Notes under the pieces: model-generated | Seen by the model: the letters and a program-made list of their open reading frames with translations, nothing else | The model's database searches: none | What the model was told of the DNA's origin: nothing | Translations under genes and position numbers: made by a program | In this document: positions 1 to 8,479 of the stretch, piece by piece | Numbering within the stretch: position 1 is the first letter of the stretch | Layout of the letters: the number at the start of each line of letters is the position of its first letter | NCBI GenBank assembly: GCA_029938115.1 | Contig: JAPYOP010000001.1 | Span: forward strand, 114,811-178,810 | Source: Colwellia sp. | GTDB taxonomy: Bacteria; Pseudomonadota; Gammaproteobacteria; Enterobacterales; Alteromonadaceae | Direction of reading: 5' to 3' | Length of the DNA: 64,000 bases

Positions 1-1072
1 TAGCTAACTCTTTGCCTAAACGAGCAATTTCACTGGTTAATGTGTCGATATTGATAGCGGTTAAAATATCGTGTAACCAAGGGCTGATGCTATGCAAAAG
101 ATGAACTAAGTCTGAGGTGTCAATAAAGTCGCGAATAAAGACGGGTAGGGTAATGAAAATTTGTAAATAGACGGTCCAAAAGCCAGTTAAAATCAGTAAA
201 TAAACCATGAATGCCTTATTACCAACTTGCATTTTTTGCTGATACCAAGGTGCTACATTGCTATGGCTGTTTGGCTTTTTAGCAACTAATATATCCCAAA
301 TAATTGCTGAGATTATTAATGCAACAGCAAGCGTGATGGTGAGCTTACCACTATTGATGATACCAGCGTAAAAAGAGACCAGTAACACCAGTAAAGGTAC
401 AATCAATAAGGCTAGTCGTAAATTGCCTAACACTTCTTGTATTTCTTTAAATACTTGAGTTAAACCACTCGTTTTAGTTTGACGTTCGGGCTCTTTGTAA
501 AAGAATAATGCAGGGATGAAGTTGATTGAAATCCAGATAGCGGCACAAATAAAGACCCACTGCCAACCATGATTTTTTTGAATAATAGGGGCTATAAAGG
601 GTCCTAAAAATCCGCCAATATTAACCATCATGTAAAATATACCAAAGCCTAAACCACGATTAGAGTCATCAGTGCTAAGGCTAACCGTGGCAATAACAAC
701 CGGCTTAAAAATTCCAGCACCTAAAGCGATGAGCATAAATATACTCATAAAGCTGGCTAAGTTTGTCGCGTAACCTAAAAAGTAATAACTGGGAGCCATT
801 AATGTAAACGACAGCAAGAACATTTTTCGATAGCCAAATCGATCAGCTAATGCACCGGAGATAACAGGGAATAAATAGAGGAAAAATGGCACCACGCCCA
901 TAATTAATCCACGTTCTGTATTACCTAGACCTAATCCCCCTTGAGTAGATGGCGTCATAATATAGCTAGCAAGCAAAGTATACATTCCATACCATGCAAG
1001 ACGCTCGAATATTTCCATTGTATTGGCCACATAAAATGCTGCTGGAAAGGGAGTAGATTCTGTATTTTTCAT
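1..1072 (-). CDS. POT/PTR2-like MFS peptide transporter (3' end beyond the window)
   Basis: The frame stays open from the ATG at 1072 to the edge of the window, giving about 357 residues without a stop, so the C-terminus is missing. The N-terminus carries an E-x-x-E-R-like motif (EIFERLAWYG) typical of proton-coupled oligopeptide (POT) transporters. It is followed by repeated hydrophobic segments and the MFS loop GALADRFGYRK. By family it would move small peptides across the inner membrane with protons; the substrate is inferred. A degenerate copy of the palindrome found in the hydroxyproline locus lies about 50 bp upstream (1121-1132), so it may supply hydroxyproline-containing peptides. A generic MFS transporter is the alternative. 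Confidence 0.75.
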   Translation of the reverse strand, partial: MKNTESTPFPAAFYVANTMEIFERLAWYGMYTLLASYIMTPSTQGGLGLGNTERGLIMGVVPFFLYLFPVISGALADRFGYRKMFLLSFTLMAPSYYFLGYATNLASFMSIFMLIALGAGIFKPVVIATVSLSTDDSNRGLGFGIFYMMVNIGGFLGPFIAPIIQKNHGWQWVFICAAIWISINFIPALFFYKEPERQTKTSGLTQVFKEIQEVLGNLRLALLIVPLLVLLVSFYAGIINSGKLTITLAVALIISAIIWDILVAKKPNSHSNVAPWYQQKMQVGNKAFMVYLLILTGFWTVYLQIFITLPVFIRDFIDTSDLVHLLHSISPWLHDILTAINIDTLTSEIARLGKELA

Positions 1073-1120
1073 AAGACCTCTGCCGTATTATTTTTATAAG
1101 TAGATTCAGAGAAAGTAATT

Positions 1121-1132
1121 ATTGTATAAAGT
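1121..1132. promoter_or_regulatory. Degenerate GntR-type operator upstream of the peptide transporter
   Basis: ATTGTATAAAGT matches the exact palindrome ATTGTATACAAT at 10 of 12 positions. It lies 49 bp upstream of the transporter start on the minus strand. Regulation by the hydroxyproline-locus GntR protein is inferred. Confidence 0.4.
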
Positions 1133-1171
1133 ATATTATTTGTCTTCAATAGTATATTTAATAAGTATAAA

Positions 1172-1200
1172 TAATAAAAAACCGCTCAAATGAGCGGCTT
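1172..1200 (-). terminator. Rho-independent terminator after the TonB receptor remnant
   Basis: On the minus strand a CCGCTCA/TGAGCGG hairpin is followed by a run of T residues. It sits just past the stop codon of the decayed receptor. Confidence 0.75.
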
Positions 1201-1227
1201 GGAATATAAAAATTGATATCTTATTTA

Positions 1228-2298
1228 TTAGAAGCTTAGGCTAAATGAAGCATAGTAGATAGGACCACGAATATCATAAAGGTTGCCATTGAATCCACCC
1301 CATTTGTCAAACTCAGGCTCTTCATCTGTTAAGTTATTAACGCCTAATGTGACATTGCTATTCCAAGGTGTCATATAGTTATAGGACAAATTGTGTGTCA
1401 TATGAGCATCAATTTCATATAAACCCGATTTTTCATCATCACCGTTGTAATCCCAAGTTGTTTGAGCATTTGTATAGTTGGTGAAGTAATGAATACTGTG
1501 AGCACCCAAGGTGTAATCAAAATTCATATTAATATGAATATCAGGCACATCGTGTCTACCGGCTTGGTCTTCTGAAATAACTGAAATGCCATCATCAACA
1601 AAGGTATATTTATAAGTTAAATACTTGGAAACATTTAGCCCTAGATCAAAATCACCAAATTCCGTTTCAAAGTTTGCATTAATAGCAATATCAATACCTT
1701 CACCTTCAGATTCACCTATGTTGATTACTGGCGAAGTTACATGATCTATTCGACCATTAGGCAATAAAGCAATAGCTGCTCCAGGGTAAACTAGTGAAAT
1801 ATCAAAGCGTGGCATTCCTGTCGCATCTGCCGCTTCAAAAAGTTTTGCCCGCGTTTGTAGTAACTCATTTGAGCTAATACTTTGAATTAAGCCATCCGTG
1901 TTTAGCTGCCAGTAATCTAATGAAAAATCGATATTATCAGTTATATTCCAAACTAAACCTAAGTTCATTGTTTGTGACTCTTCAGGCCCTAAATCTGCAT
2001 TTCCACCTGTTTGTGTCGCTGCTTCTTCAGGTAAATTACAACTGTCAATTGCATCACCAGCTTCATAACAAGCAATGTAGTTAGTTAATTTACCAAAGCC
2101 CTCAGCGATACCTTGGTTTAAATCTGCAAGGGGTGAAGCCCTAAAGTCTTCACCGTATGAAACACGCAGCATAACTGATTCAATAGGGTTGTAACGTGCT
2201 GAAACTTGTGGATTAAATGTGCCACCAAAATCAGAGTAATCATCATAACGACCAGCTAAAGTGACATCTATAAAAGAGAGCTTGTCGCCTGAGTAGGC
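1228..2298 (-). pseudogene. TonB-dependent receptor, C-terminal barrel fragment
   Basis: The reading frame encodes only the C-terminal part of a TonB-dependent outer-membrane receptor. It shows typical late-barrel strands (GRYDDYSDFGGTFNPQ, SVMLRVSYGEDFRAS, LGVNNLTDEEP) and ends in the aromatic YASFSLSF expected of an outer-membrane protein. Signal peptide, TonB box and plug are absent. The frame is continuous up to about 2298, where it runs into the tail of the DUF1330 gene in another frame, so the 5' half was lost at this junction. An internal ATG at 2172 could start a 314-residue product, but without signal peptide or plug it could not work as a receptor. Confidence 0.85.
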
Positions 2299-2702
2299 AA
2301 TAATCTTGAATCTACAATGGCAGCCTCTCTATGCCCTATAACTTTCTGGTATTGAGGGTCAGATGCAAAAGAAATAAAATTGGCGAGTGATTTTTGTTTT
2401 ATTATCATCATAAAATCCCACCTTTCTTCCATAGGTCCAATGAAAAAGTGATCACATTCGCCAAGTAATATAACTTGCCCACCACTTTTTTCTAAAAAGG
2501 GTAACGTTTGATCAATATATACTTGGTAAGCCTCTTTTCCGGTTCTTGGGTATTTAGGTGCTATTTCAGGAAAGTTACCATAGTCTGCAATCTCTTTAAA
2601 ACGAAGCAAATTAAGCATAATAACTTCACCTTGTATTGATTTTGAAAATAGCTGCCTTGCTGATTCGTCACTTGGGTTTAAGTAGTTAGTTGGCATGCTC
2701 AT
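2268..2702 (-). CDS. DUF1330-family protein with a replaced C-terminal tail
   Basis: 144 residues. The core (VIMLNLLRFKEIADYG, then GECDHFFIGPMEERWDFMMIIK and HREAAIVDSRLL) matches small DUF1330 proteins, ferredoxin-like dimeric alpha/beta-barrels of unknown function. The ATG at 2702 has a good AAGGA ribosome-binding site. After residue 134 or so the reading frame enters sequence that encodes a TonB receptor in another frame, so the last ten residues (about PTQATSSLL) are not native. The core fold appears complete, so the product may still be stable. The function is unknown. Confidence 0.75.
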   Translation of the reverse strand: MSMPTNYLNPSDESARQLFSKSIQGEVIMLNLLRFKEIADYGNFPEIAPKYPRTGKEAYQVYIDQTLPFLEKSGGQVILLGECDHFFIGPMEERWDFMMIIKQKSLANFISFASDPQYQKVIGHREAAIVDSRLLPTQATSSLL

Positions 2703-2859
2703 TTATCCTTAGATGTTATTTTCTATAAATTATACGCACGTGTTTTAATTTTACTTTTCCATTCTTGCGAAAAAATATTATGAAGAGCAATATTGGAAAA
2801 TCTTGTTAAACAATTAATGGATAAACTTTATTGAATTGAGCTAATAGAGGTTATTTAAA

Positions 2860-3063
2860 ATGAAAACGAATAAGCTAACGTTAAGAGTATGTGTTGTCCT
2901 AACGTTTATACTTTGTTTATTTACAAAGTTTTGGTCGCAACAGTCACCGAATATAGAAACAGAGAACACACTCATTTTATTTATTGCTGTTGATCTATGC
3001 TGTTCAGTTAAAGTAGAAAGGCTTACTAAGAGCTTTTCCATATCTGTGACTATAGGAACCTAA
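2860..3063 (+). CDS. Possible small membrane or secreted protein upstream of an AraC regulator
   Basis: 67 residues with a hydrophobic N-terminal stretch (VCVVLTFILCLF). An AGAGGT ribosome-binding site lies about 8 bases before the ATG. The stop is one base before the start of the AraC gene, so the two could be translationally coupled. I recognise no family, and the opposite strand carries a similar-sized open frame, so the call rests on the ribosome-binding site and the spacing only. Confidence 0.35.
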   Translation: MKTNKLTLRVCVVLTFILCLFTKFWSQQSPNIETENTLILFIAVDLCCSVKVERLTKSFSISVTIGT

Positions 3064-3064
3064 A

Positions 3065-3976
3065 ATGAACCCTATCTATAAACAAAGAATTTTAGCTGCG
3101 CTCGACTATATTGAGTCAAACTTAGCTCAGCCACTTAACTTAGATTTGATATCAAACCATTGTCATTTTTCACCGTTTCACTTCCATCGAGTTTTCAGTG
3201 GCGTTATGAATGAAACGTTGAACAGTTATGTAGGGCGAAAACGACTAGAAAAAGCCGTTAATTTATTAGTCTTTAGAAGGGAGCTTAATATTACAAACAT
3301 TGCGTTCGATTGTGGCTTCTCTTCCAGCGCTAACTTTTCAAAAGCGGTTAAAAAATATTTTGGCTATAGTCCTACAGAAATTCGCTCACCAAAACATGAT
3401 GAGTTGCCAAGTTTAGGTGATATTTTTAGTAAATATGGCAAAAAATTCAATCCGAATGAGTTATATCCTACGGCAATAGACCCAATGTTGGAAAACGAGC
3501 ATAAAATAAGTGTTGAAGTTAAGACGATAGGGCAAAAACGATTATGTAAGCTAGTATCACAAGGTGGCTATGAACCAGAGTCATTATTTGAAACGTGGGA
3601 TACGTTGAGCCATTGGGCTGAACGTCAAGGCATACCCGAGGCGTCGCAATATAGGTTAGCTTGGTGTTTTGACAATCCGGCACTTACACCTGCTAATAAG
3701 TGCCGATATGAAGCATCAATAGAAATTGATAGCAAGATAGATGTTATTGAACCGTTCAGTATAATAAATTTACCAGAGGGAAAATATGCCGTGATATATG
3801 TTAAAGGCTCTCCCTATGATATAACTCAAGCACAAATATATTTGTTCAGTTTTTGGTTACCAAATAGTGGTTATGAACCAGATAACTTACCCATGCTAGA
3901 GCGTTATTTAAATGACGTTAGAGTCGATGGCTTCCTAGAGTCAGAAATTATGATTAAGTTGAAAGTGCTAAGTTAA
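3065..3976 (+). CDS. AraC-family regulator with GyrI-like effector domain
   Basis: 303 residues. An N-terminal AraC double helix-turn-helix spans about residues 8-108 (HFHRVFSGVMNETLNSYV, then FDCGFSSSANFSKAVKKYFG), followed from about 145 by a GyrI-like domain (VEVKTIGQKRLCKLVSQGGY ... LPEGKYAVIYVKG). This order is that of Rob/SbmC-type regulators, in which the GyrI-like part binds small molecules. It is therefore probably a ligand-responsive transcription factor; target and ligand cannot be read from the sequence. An AGGAA site precedes the ATG. Confidence 0.85.
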   Translation: MNPIYKQRILAALDYIESNLAQPLNLDLISNHCHFSPFHFHRVFSGVMNETLNSYVGRKRLEKAVNLLVFRRELNITNIAFDCGFSSSANFSKAVKKYFGYSPTEIRSPKHDELPSLGDIFSKYGKKFNPNELYPTAIDPMLENEHKISVEVKTIGQKRLCKLVSQGGYEPESLFETWDTLSHWAERQGIPEASQYRLAWCFDNPALTPANKCRYEASIEIDSKIDVIEPFSIINLPEGKYAVIYVKGSPYDITQAQIYLFSFWLPNSGYEPDNLPMLERYLNDVRVDGFLESEIMIKLKVLS

Positions 3977-4003
3977 GGAAAACCAAATTTAAGCCTGCAC
4001 ACC

Positions 4004-4672
4004 TTAAGCGTTACTCGCTTCTCGCTGTACTAAAAATGCTTTGATTTCATCACGAGAACTTAGGATATGTTGTTTTAATTTCGCAACAGCATTGTTAGTA
4101 TCTCGTGCCTGACAAAAAGCTAAAAGCTCTGCATGTTCAGGACCTGCTTTTGAAATACCGCCAGCCCATAATAAATGCATACGAATATAGCGGTCGGCAT
4201 TTTTGTTTAGAATATTAACTAAATCTGCTGTTTGAGGGCGTTTTGCCCCAGAGTATAAACAGTTATGAAATTCAGAGTTTAACTCACTCCAAGTATTGGC
4301 TGCATTCTCTTTACCTAAGGCACTGTCAAGGTTTGCAAGAATATCGGCTGCTTGAGCAAGGGCATCATCAGTAATATCCACTAATGAAGCGGCTAGTAAA
4401 TCCCCTTCAATCATTGCTCTTAGTTCAAATAACTCATCTACTTGATCAAGATTAAGCTCGGTAGCACTCGCACCTTTATGGGGCTCAAATGAAACTAAAC
4501 CTTCAGCTTCAAGTTGCAATAAAGCTTCCCTAACAGGAATTCGGCTAACATTTAACTCTTCGGCTAAAGCGGCTTGGCGTAATGGTTGTCCGGCAACAAT
4601 TTCACCGCTAAGTATCTTTTCTCTTAATATTTCAACAACTAACTGTGTTCTGGTTTTATATTCTATTACCAT
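4004..4672 (-). CDS. GntR/FadR-family (FCD) regulator of the hydroxyproline locus
   Basis: I chose the ATG at 4672, giving 222 residues, because the longer form (ATG 4726) adds an unlike N-terminus and would cover the promoter. A winged helix occupies residues 5-70 (LREKILSGEIVAGQPL, LNVSRIPVREALLQLEAEGL), and an FCD effector domain follows with its acidic and His positions (ELFELRAMIEGDLLAA, SEFHNCLYSGA, EHAELLAFC). The gene lies downstream of the catabolic genes but behind its own terminator. A near copy of the locus palindrome (4701-4712) lies just upstream, which suggests autoregulation. In Sinorhizobium the hydroxyproline genes are controlled by a GntR protein, HypR; equivalence is inferred. 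Confidence 0.85.
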   Translation of the reverse strand: MVIEYKTRTQLVVEILREKILSGEIVAGQPLRQAALAEELNVSRIPVREALLQLEAEGLVSFEPHKGASATELNLDQVDELFELRAMIEGDLLAASLVDITDDALAQAADILANLDSALGKENAANTWSELNSEFHNCLYSGAKRPQTADLVNILNKNADRYIRMHLLWAGGISKAGPEHAELLAFCQARDTNNAVAKLKQHILSSRDEIKAFLVQREASNA

Positions 4673-4700
4673 TGTATTTTGCCATATATTACGATTGCTT

Positions 4701-4712
4701 ATTTTATACAAT
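4701..4712. promoter_or_regulatory. Putative autoregulatory operator of the GntR gene
   Basis: ATTTTATACAAT differs by one base from the ATTGTATACAAT palindrome found twice elsewhere in the locus. It ends about 29 bp upstream of the chosen GntR start. Confidence 0.45.
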
Positions 4713-4734
4713 CTATTATAAGGCAATTAACAAT

Positions 4735-4765
4735 GAAAAAAAGGATTAAGAAAAAATCTTAATCC
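4735..4765 (-). terminator. Terminator of the hydroxyproline operon
   Basis: On the minus strand GGATTAAGA pairs with TCTTAATCC around a short T-rich loop, followed by a T run. It lies between the dehydrogenase stop and the GntR promoter, so the regulator is transcribed separately. Confidence 0.8.
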
Positions 4766-4802
4766 AATATATGTCAAACTGAAGTTTTCTCACTTTATAT
4801 GG

Positions 4803-6347
4803 TTAGGTTTGTAATGCTTTTGGCAGCAAAGCCTGAGGCATATTTTGATAACAAATAGGGCGTTGAAAACGTTTGATTGCTTCGCTACCAACAGATGTAG
4901 TTCTGAGGGCTGTTGACGCCGGGAATGGACCGCCATGATTCATAGAAGCACACACTTCAACTCCTGTAGGCATTTGGTTGTAGATTAAACGACCAACTTT
5001 ATGCGCTAATGTTTGCGCTAATGTTGCAGATAAATCTAAATCAGCGTCAAGGGCATGAATACTCGCGGTTAAATTACCCGTTAGCAATTCTGTTAATTTC
5101 ATCATTTGGTCAAAATCATCACAACGAACAATTAAAGCACTAAAACCGAATAACTCCTCGTGCAGCTCAGGCGTGTTTTCATAAGTAGCAAAGTCAGTAG
5201 CAAATAACGCGGCTGAACAATCTTGCTCTCTACCGGATAAGCCCATTGCAAGTAACTCAACGCCTGCAACGGCTTTACGAGCTGCAACTGCATCATTATA
5301 AGATTTACACATTGCAGGCGTTAGCATTACGCCGGCAGTTTGTTCGCCTAATGATTGTGTTGCTGCGTCAATAAAGGTTTGATAATTACTATTAGACTCT
5401 TTTCCTTTTTCACTGCCAATAACAACCCAAAGCCCCGGACTTGTACAAAATTGTCCTTGCCCCATCACTAAAGAGCCGACTAAACCTTGCGCTATAGCTT
5501 GAGTATCTTGTGCTAATTTTTCTGGCATAACATACTGAGGGTTAATGCTGCCCAGTTCACCATAAAAAGGAATTGGCTCAGGACGTTGATTCATTTGTGC
5601 TTGTAAAATCATCCCCACACGTTCAGAGCCGGTAAAACCAATAGCTTTAACTTTTGGATGCGTTACTATTTGGCTGGCTACTGTATATTTTTTTCCTTGA
5701 ATAAGTGAAAAAACACCTTTGTCGATATCGCAAATTTCAATGGCTGCTAATATGGCTTGGGCAACTAGTTCTGCTGTCGCTGGGTGAGCCGCATGGGCTT
5801 TCATTACGACAGGACAACCTGCAGCAAGCGCTGAAGCGGTATCACCACCAGCGGTTGAAAATGCCAAAGGAAAGTTACTCGCGGCAAATACGCCCACTAC
5901 ACCTAAAGGTAAATATCCTAAGCGAGTATCTGGTTTTGGTAATGGTTGACGATCATTATCAGCTAAGTCAATAACAGCTTGGTATTCACCACTTTCTAAT
6001 AAGTTGGCAAATAAACCGAGTTGATTAACGGTACGACCTCGCTCGCCTTGAATTCGCATGGCAGGTAAACCCGTTTCAGCACAGGCTGTTTCAATTAACT
6101 CATCACCAAGGGCATTGATTTGATCGCCAATAGTACGTAAAAATTGAGCACGTTTTTCAGGGATAAGTTGGCTGTATGAAGCAAAAGCCTCATTAGCGCG
6201 GTTAATAGCCGTGTTAACTTCAATTTCTGTGGCATCTGCAAAAGTCGTGCTCATCGCTTGATGACTTTGAGCGTCAAAGGCAGTAAAGCCATTGGTCGTT
6301 TCGCCAGTCCACTGACCCGCGATTAAATTTTTACCTGTGATAGTCAT
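4803..6347 (-). CDS. 2,5-dioxovalerate (2-oxoglutarate semialdehyde) dehydrogenase
   Basis: 514-residue aldehyde dehydrogenase. The family residues are visible: Asn158 (AASNFP), Lys183, Glu264 (FYGELGS) and catalytic Cys301 (GQGQFCTSPG). Length and the N-terminal GQW motif fit the type III 2-oxoglutarate semialdehyde dehydrogenases. The reaction oxidises 2,5-dioxopentanoate to 2-oxoglutarate with NAD(P)+ and would be the last step of hydroxyproline breakdown. It lies 23 bp downstream of the epimerase and is the last gene of a three-gene operon that ends at a strong terminator. Assignment within the aldehyde dehydrogenase family rests mainly on context. Confidence 0.85.
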   Translation of the reverse strand: MTITGKNLIAGQWTGETTNGFTAFDAQSHQAMSTTFADATEIEVNTAINRANEAFASYSQLIPEKRAQFLRTIGDQINALGDELIETACAETGLPAMRIQGERGRTVNQLGLFANLLESGEYQAVIDLADNDRQPLPKPDTRLGYLPLGVVGVFAASNFPLAFSTAGGDTASALAAGCPVVMKAHAAHPATAELVAQAILAAIEICDIDKGVFSLIQGKKYTVASQIVTHPKVKAIGFTGSERVGMILQAQMNQRPEPIPFYGELGSINPQYVMPEKLAQDTQAIAQGLVGSLVMGQGQFCTSPGLWVVIGSEKGKESNSNYQTFIDAATQSLGEQTAGVMLTPAMCKSYNDAVAARKAVAGVELLAMGLSGREQDCSAALFATDFATYENTPELHEELFGFSALIVRCDDFDQMMKLTELLTGNLTASIHALDADLDLSATLAQTLAHKVGRLIYNQMPTGVEVCASMNHGGPFPASTALRTTSVGSEAIKRFQRPICYQNMPQALLPKALQT

Positions 6348-6370
6348 ATTTCTTCCTAATATAAAATTTA

Positions 6371-7384
6371 TTACTTAACGACAAAGCCAAAGGCGTATGG
6401 ATCATCGTCATCAATGGTGATGCAGTTTTTACCAAAAACTCGCGCCCAACCTTCAATACTTGGCATGATGGCTGGTATATTTCCAGTAGCAGAATGTAAC
6501 TCTATTACTTGTTCAATTTTTCCGACAAACTGGCTACCGATATAGCTTTCGTGCACAAAACGATCGCCAAGTTTCAATTCTCCTCTAGCGTACAGTTGAG
6601 CCATTCTAGCGCTAGTACCCGTACCACAAGGGGATCTATCGATGGCTTTATCGCCATAAAATACTGCGTTGGCAGCATCAGAGTCTTGAGTTTGAGGTTT
6701 TCCTGTCCATAACACGTGAGAAATACCATTAACACTTGCATCGTTTGGATGAATACAAGTGAGTGCTTTATTGGCAGCATTTCGCACAATCGAACTCCAG
6801 TGCAGAATTTTTTCAGATGACCATTGGTCAATGCCGGGAAAGTTTTCCTGTGGTTCAACAATGACATAAAAATTACCACCGTAAGAAACATCTACTTTTA
6901 AGCAGCCAAGAACTGGAATAGTTAACATGACATCACGGTGAGCTAAATAAGAAGCCACATTAAAAATTTTAACGGCCGTAATTTTTTCATCTTGCTGTTG
7001 ATATTCAACCGAAATCTGCCCTGCAGGAACATCAATAGTTAACTTGCCCTGGATTTGGGGGGTTAATAAGCCATTTTCGAGAGCAGCTGTAATCGCACCA
7101 ATGGTGCCGTGACCACACATTGGTAAACAGCCAGATGTTTCAATAAAAAGGATTGATGCATCGCTACCTTTGCTACAAGGTGGATATAAAAAGGCGCCAG
7201 ACATCATGTCATGACCACGAGGTTCAAACATTAAACCTTGACGGATCCAGTCATAGTTTTCCATGAAATCAAGCCGTTTATCACTCATGGTTTTTCCCTT
7301 TAAATTAGGGTGACCACTAGTGACTAAACGAACAGGATTTCCGCAGGTGTGGGCATCAAAACAGAAGAACGTGCCTTTAATCAT
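6371..7384 (-). CDS. 4-hydroxyproline 2-epimerase (proline racemase family)
   Basis: 337 residues. Both catalytic cysteines of the proline racemase family are present: Cys90 in PMCGHGTIG and Cys253 in DRSPCGTGTSAR. Two cysteines point to an epimerase or racemase; trans-3-hydroxyproline dehydratases of this family have Thr at the second position. With the neighbouring oxidase, deaminase and semialdehyde dehydrogenase, the expected reaction is trans-4-hydroxy-L-proline to cis-4-hydroxy-D-proline in the cytoplasm. It lies 31 bp downstream of the deaminase gene. Proline racemase activity cannot be excluded from sequence. Confidence 0.9.
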   Translation of the reverse strand: MIKGTFFCFDAHTCGNPVRLVTSGHPNLKGKTMSDKRLDFMENYDWIRQGLMFEPRGHDMMSGAFLYPPCSKGSDASILFIETSGCLPMCGHGTIGAITAALENGLLTPQIQGKLTIDVPAGQISVEYQQQDEKITAVKIFNVASYLAHRDVMLTIPVLGCLKVDVSYGGNFYVIVEPQENFPGIDQWSSEKILHWSSIVRNAANKALTCIHPNDASVNGISHVLWTGKPQTQDSDAANAVFYGDKAIDRSPCGTGTSARMAQLYARGELKLGDRFVHESYIGSQFVGKIEQVIELHSATGNIPAIMPSIEGWARVFGKNCITIDDDDPYAFGFVVK

Positions 7385-7415
7385 AGCTGTGATTATCCAT
7401 TAGAATCGCGTGTTA

Positions 7416-8330
7416 TTAATCAAGGTTAAATTTGCTCAAATTGATACGATTGTCATTGGCTTCGTTGAAAATTCGCTCAACGTTTTTACGCTCTTCTCCT
7501 ATTAATGGCATGCGTGGTGCGCGAGTTAATTCACTACCCCGACCTGCAAGTTGCTCACATAATTTAATGCATTGCACCAGTTTTGGCACAGTGTCTAAAC
7601 GTAATAATGGCAAAAACCAGCGCCAAATTTCTAAGGCTTCAACATAGCGGCCTTGTTTGGCTAGTTGATATATAGCGACAGACTCTTTTGGAAAAACATT
7701 GGTTAAGCCCGAAATCCAACCAGTACAACCTAGCATCAAAGATTCGAGGGCAATGTCATCAACGCCGCCAAAAATAATAAAACGATCACCAAAAGCAGAG
7801 TAAAGTTCAGAAATACGTCGGGTATCTTCAGTCGCTTCTTTAATGGAGACAATATTCTTTTCTGCGGCAAGCATTTTCATGCCTTCTATGCCAACATCTA
7901 CACCGTAAGTTACGGGGTTGTTGTAGATCATAATTGGCAAGTTACAGTTACGCGCAATTTGTTGGTAATGATGAATTGCCTCGCTTTCATCTGATTTGTA
8001 AATCATGCCAGGAAGTACCATTAACCCGTCAATGCCTACTTCTTCACAAGCTTGAGAGAATTCAATAGCAAATTGTGTTGATGTTTCAGCCACACCAGAA
8101 AGCACAGGTACACGACCAGCAACCACTTCTTTAACTGCTTTTAAAATAGCTATTTTTTCTGTACAGGTATGCGAGGCATTTTCGCCTACTGTGCCTAAGG
8201 CGATGATGCCATCAACCCCTTCATTAATGATGGTATCAATCATTTTTTGTGTGGCTGCAAAATTAATAGATAAGTCATCGTTGTATTGGGTGGTTACTGC
8301 GGGGTAAACACCTTGCCAGTTTACAGTCAT
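7416..8330 (-). CDS. 1-pyrroline-4-hydroxy-2-carboxylate deaminase (DapA family)
   Basis: 304-residue class I aldolase-fold protein of the dihydrodipicolinate synthase family. The Schiff-base Lys164 (VSIKEATEDTRR), Tyr136 (MIYNNPVTYG) and a G-T-x-GE motif (ALGTVGENAS) are visible. In a hydroxyproline operon this subfamily deaminates and dehydrates pyrroline-4-hydroxy-2-carboxylate to 2,5-dioxopentanoate. It is the first gene of the minus-strand operon. The exact palindrome ATTGTATACAAT lies 61 bp upstream, in the promoter region shared with the divergent oxidase gene. A lysine-biosynthetic role is unlikely in this context. Confidence 0.88.
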   Translation of the reverse strand: MTVNWQGVYPAVTTQYNDDLSINFAATQKMIDTIINEGVDGIIALGTVGENASHTCTEKIAILKAVKEVVAGRVPVLSGVAETSTQFAIEFSQACEEVGIDGLMVLPGMIYKSDESEAIHHYQQIARNCNLPIMIYNNPVTYGVDVGIEGMKMLAAEKNIVSIKEATEDTRRISELYSAFGDRFIIFGGVDDIALESLMLGCTGWISGLTNVFPKESVAIYQLAKQGRYVEALEIWRWFLPLLRLDTVPKLVQCIKLCEQLAGRGSELTRAPRMPLIGEERKNVERIFNEANDNRINLSKFNLD

Positions 8331-8391
8331 AAAATTCTCATTTCCAAAAAGTTAAAAGCTAGTAAAAGTATCACTAGTAAGAGTTGGGTAT

Positions 8392-8403
8392 ATTGTATAC
8401 AAT
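8392..8403. promoter_or_regulatory. Palindromic operator between the divergent hydroxyproline units
   Basis: A perfect 12-bp palindrome, ATTGTATACAAT, lies in the 149-bp region between the deaminase (minus) and the oxidase (plus). The same 12-mer recurs at 11401-11412. It has the size and symmetry of a GntR/FCD operator. Confidence 0.7.
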
Positions 8404-8479
8404 ATTATTTCTGTTGCAAGTAATAAGTTAATACTTAGTATGTCTAATAGTTAATCTATTGGTTAATAAGGTAAAATAA

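Noticed and set aside
2841..3041. Minus-strand open frame of 66 residues
   Set aside because: It overlaps the plus-strand small frame and has no ribosome-binding site or family match.
6371..7384. trans-3-hydroxyproline dehydratase
   Set aside because: The second active-site position is Cys253, not Thr, and the neighbouring genes form the 4-hydroxyproline pathway.
7416..8330. Dihydrodipicolinate synthase for lysine synthesis
   Set aside because: The gene lies in a hydroxyproline operon under the same palindrome, where DapA-like deaminases are expected.
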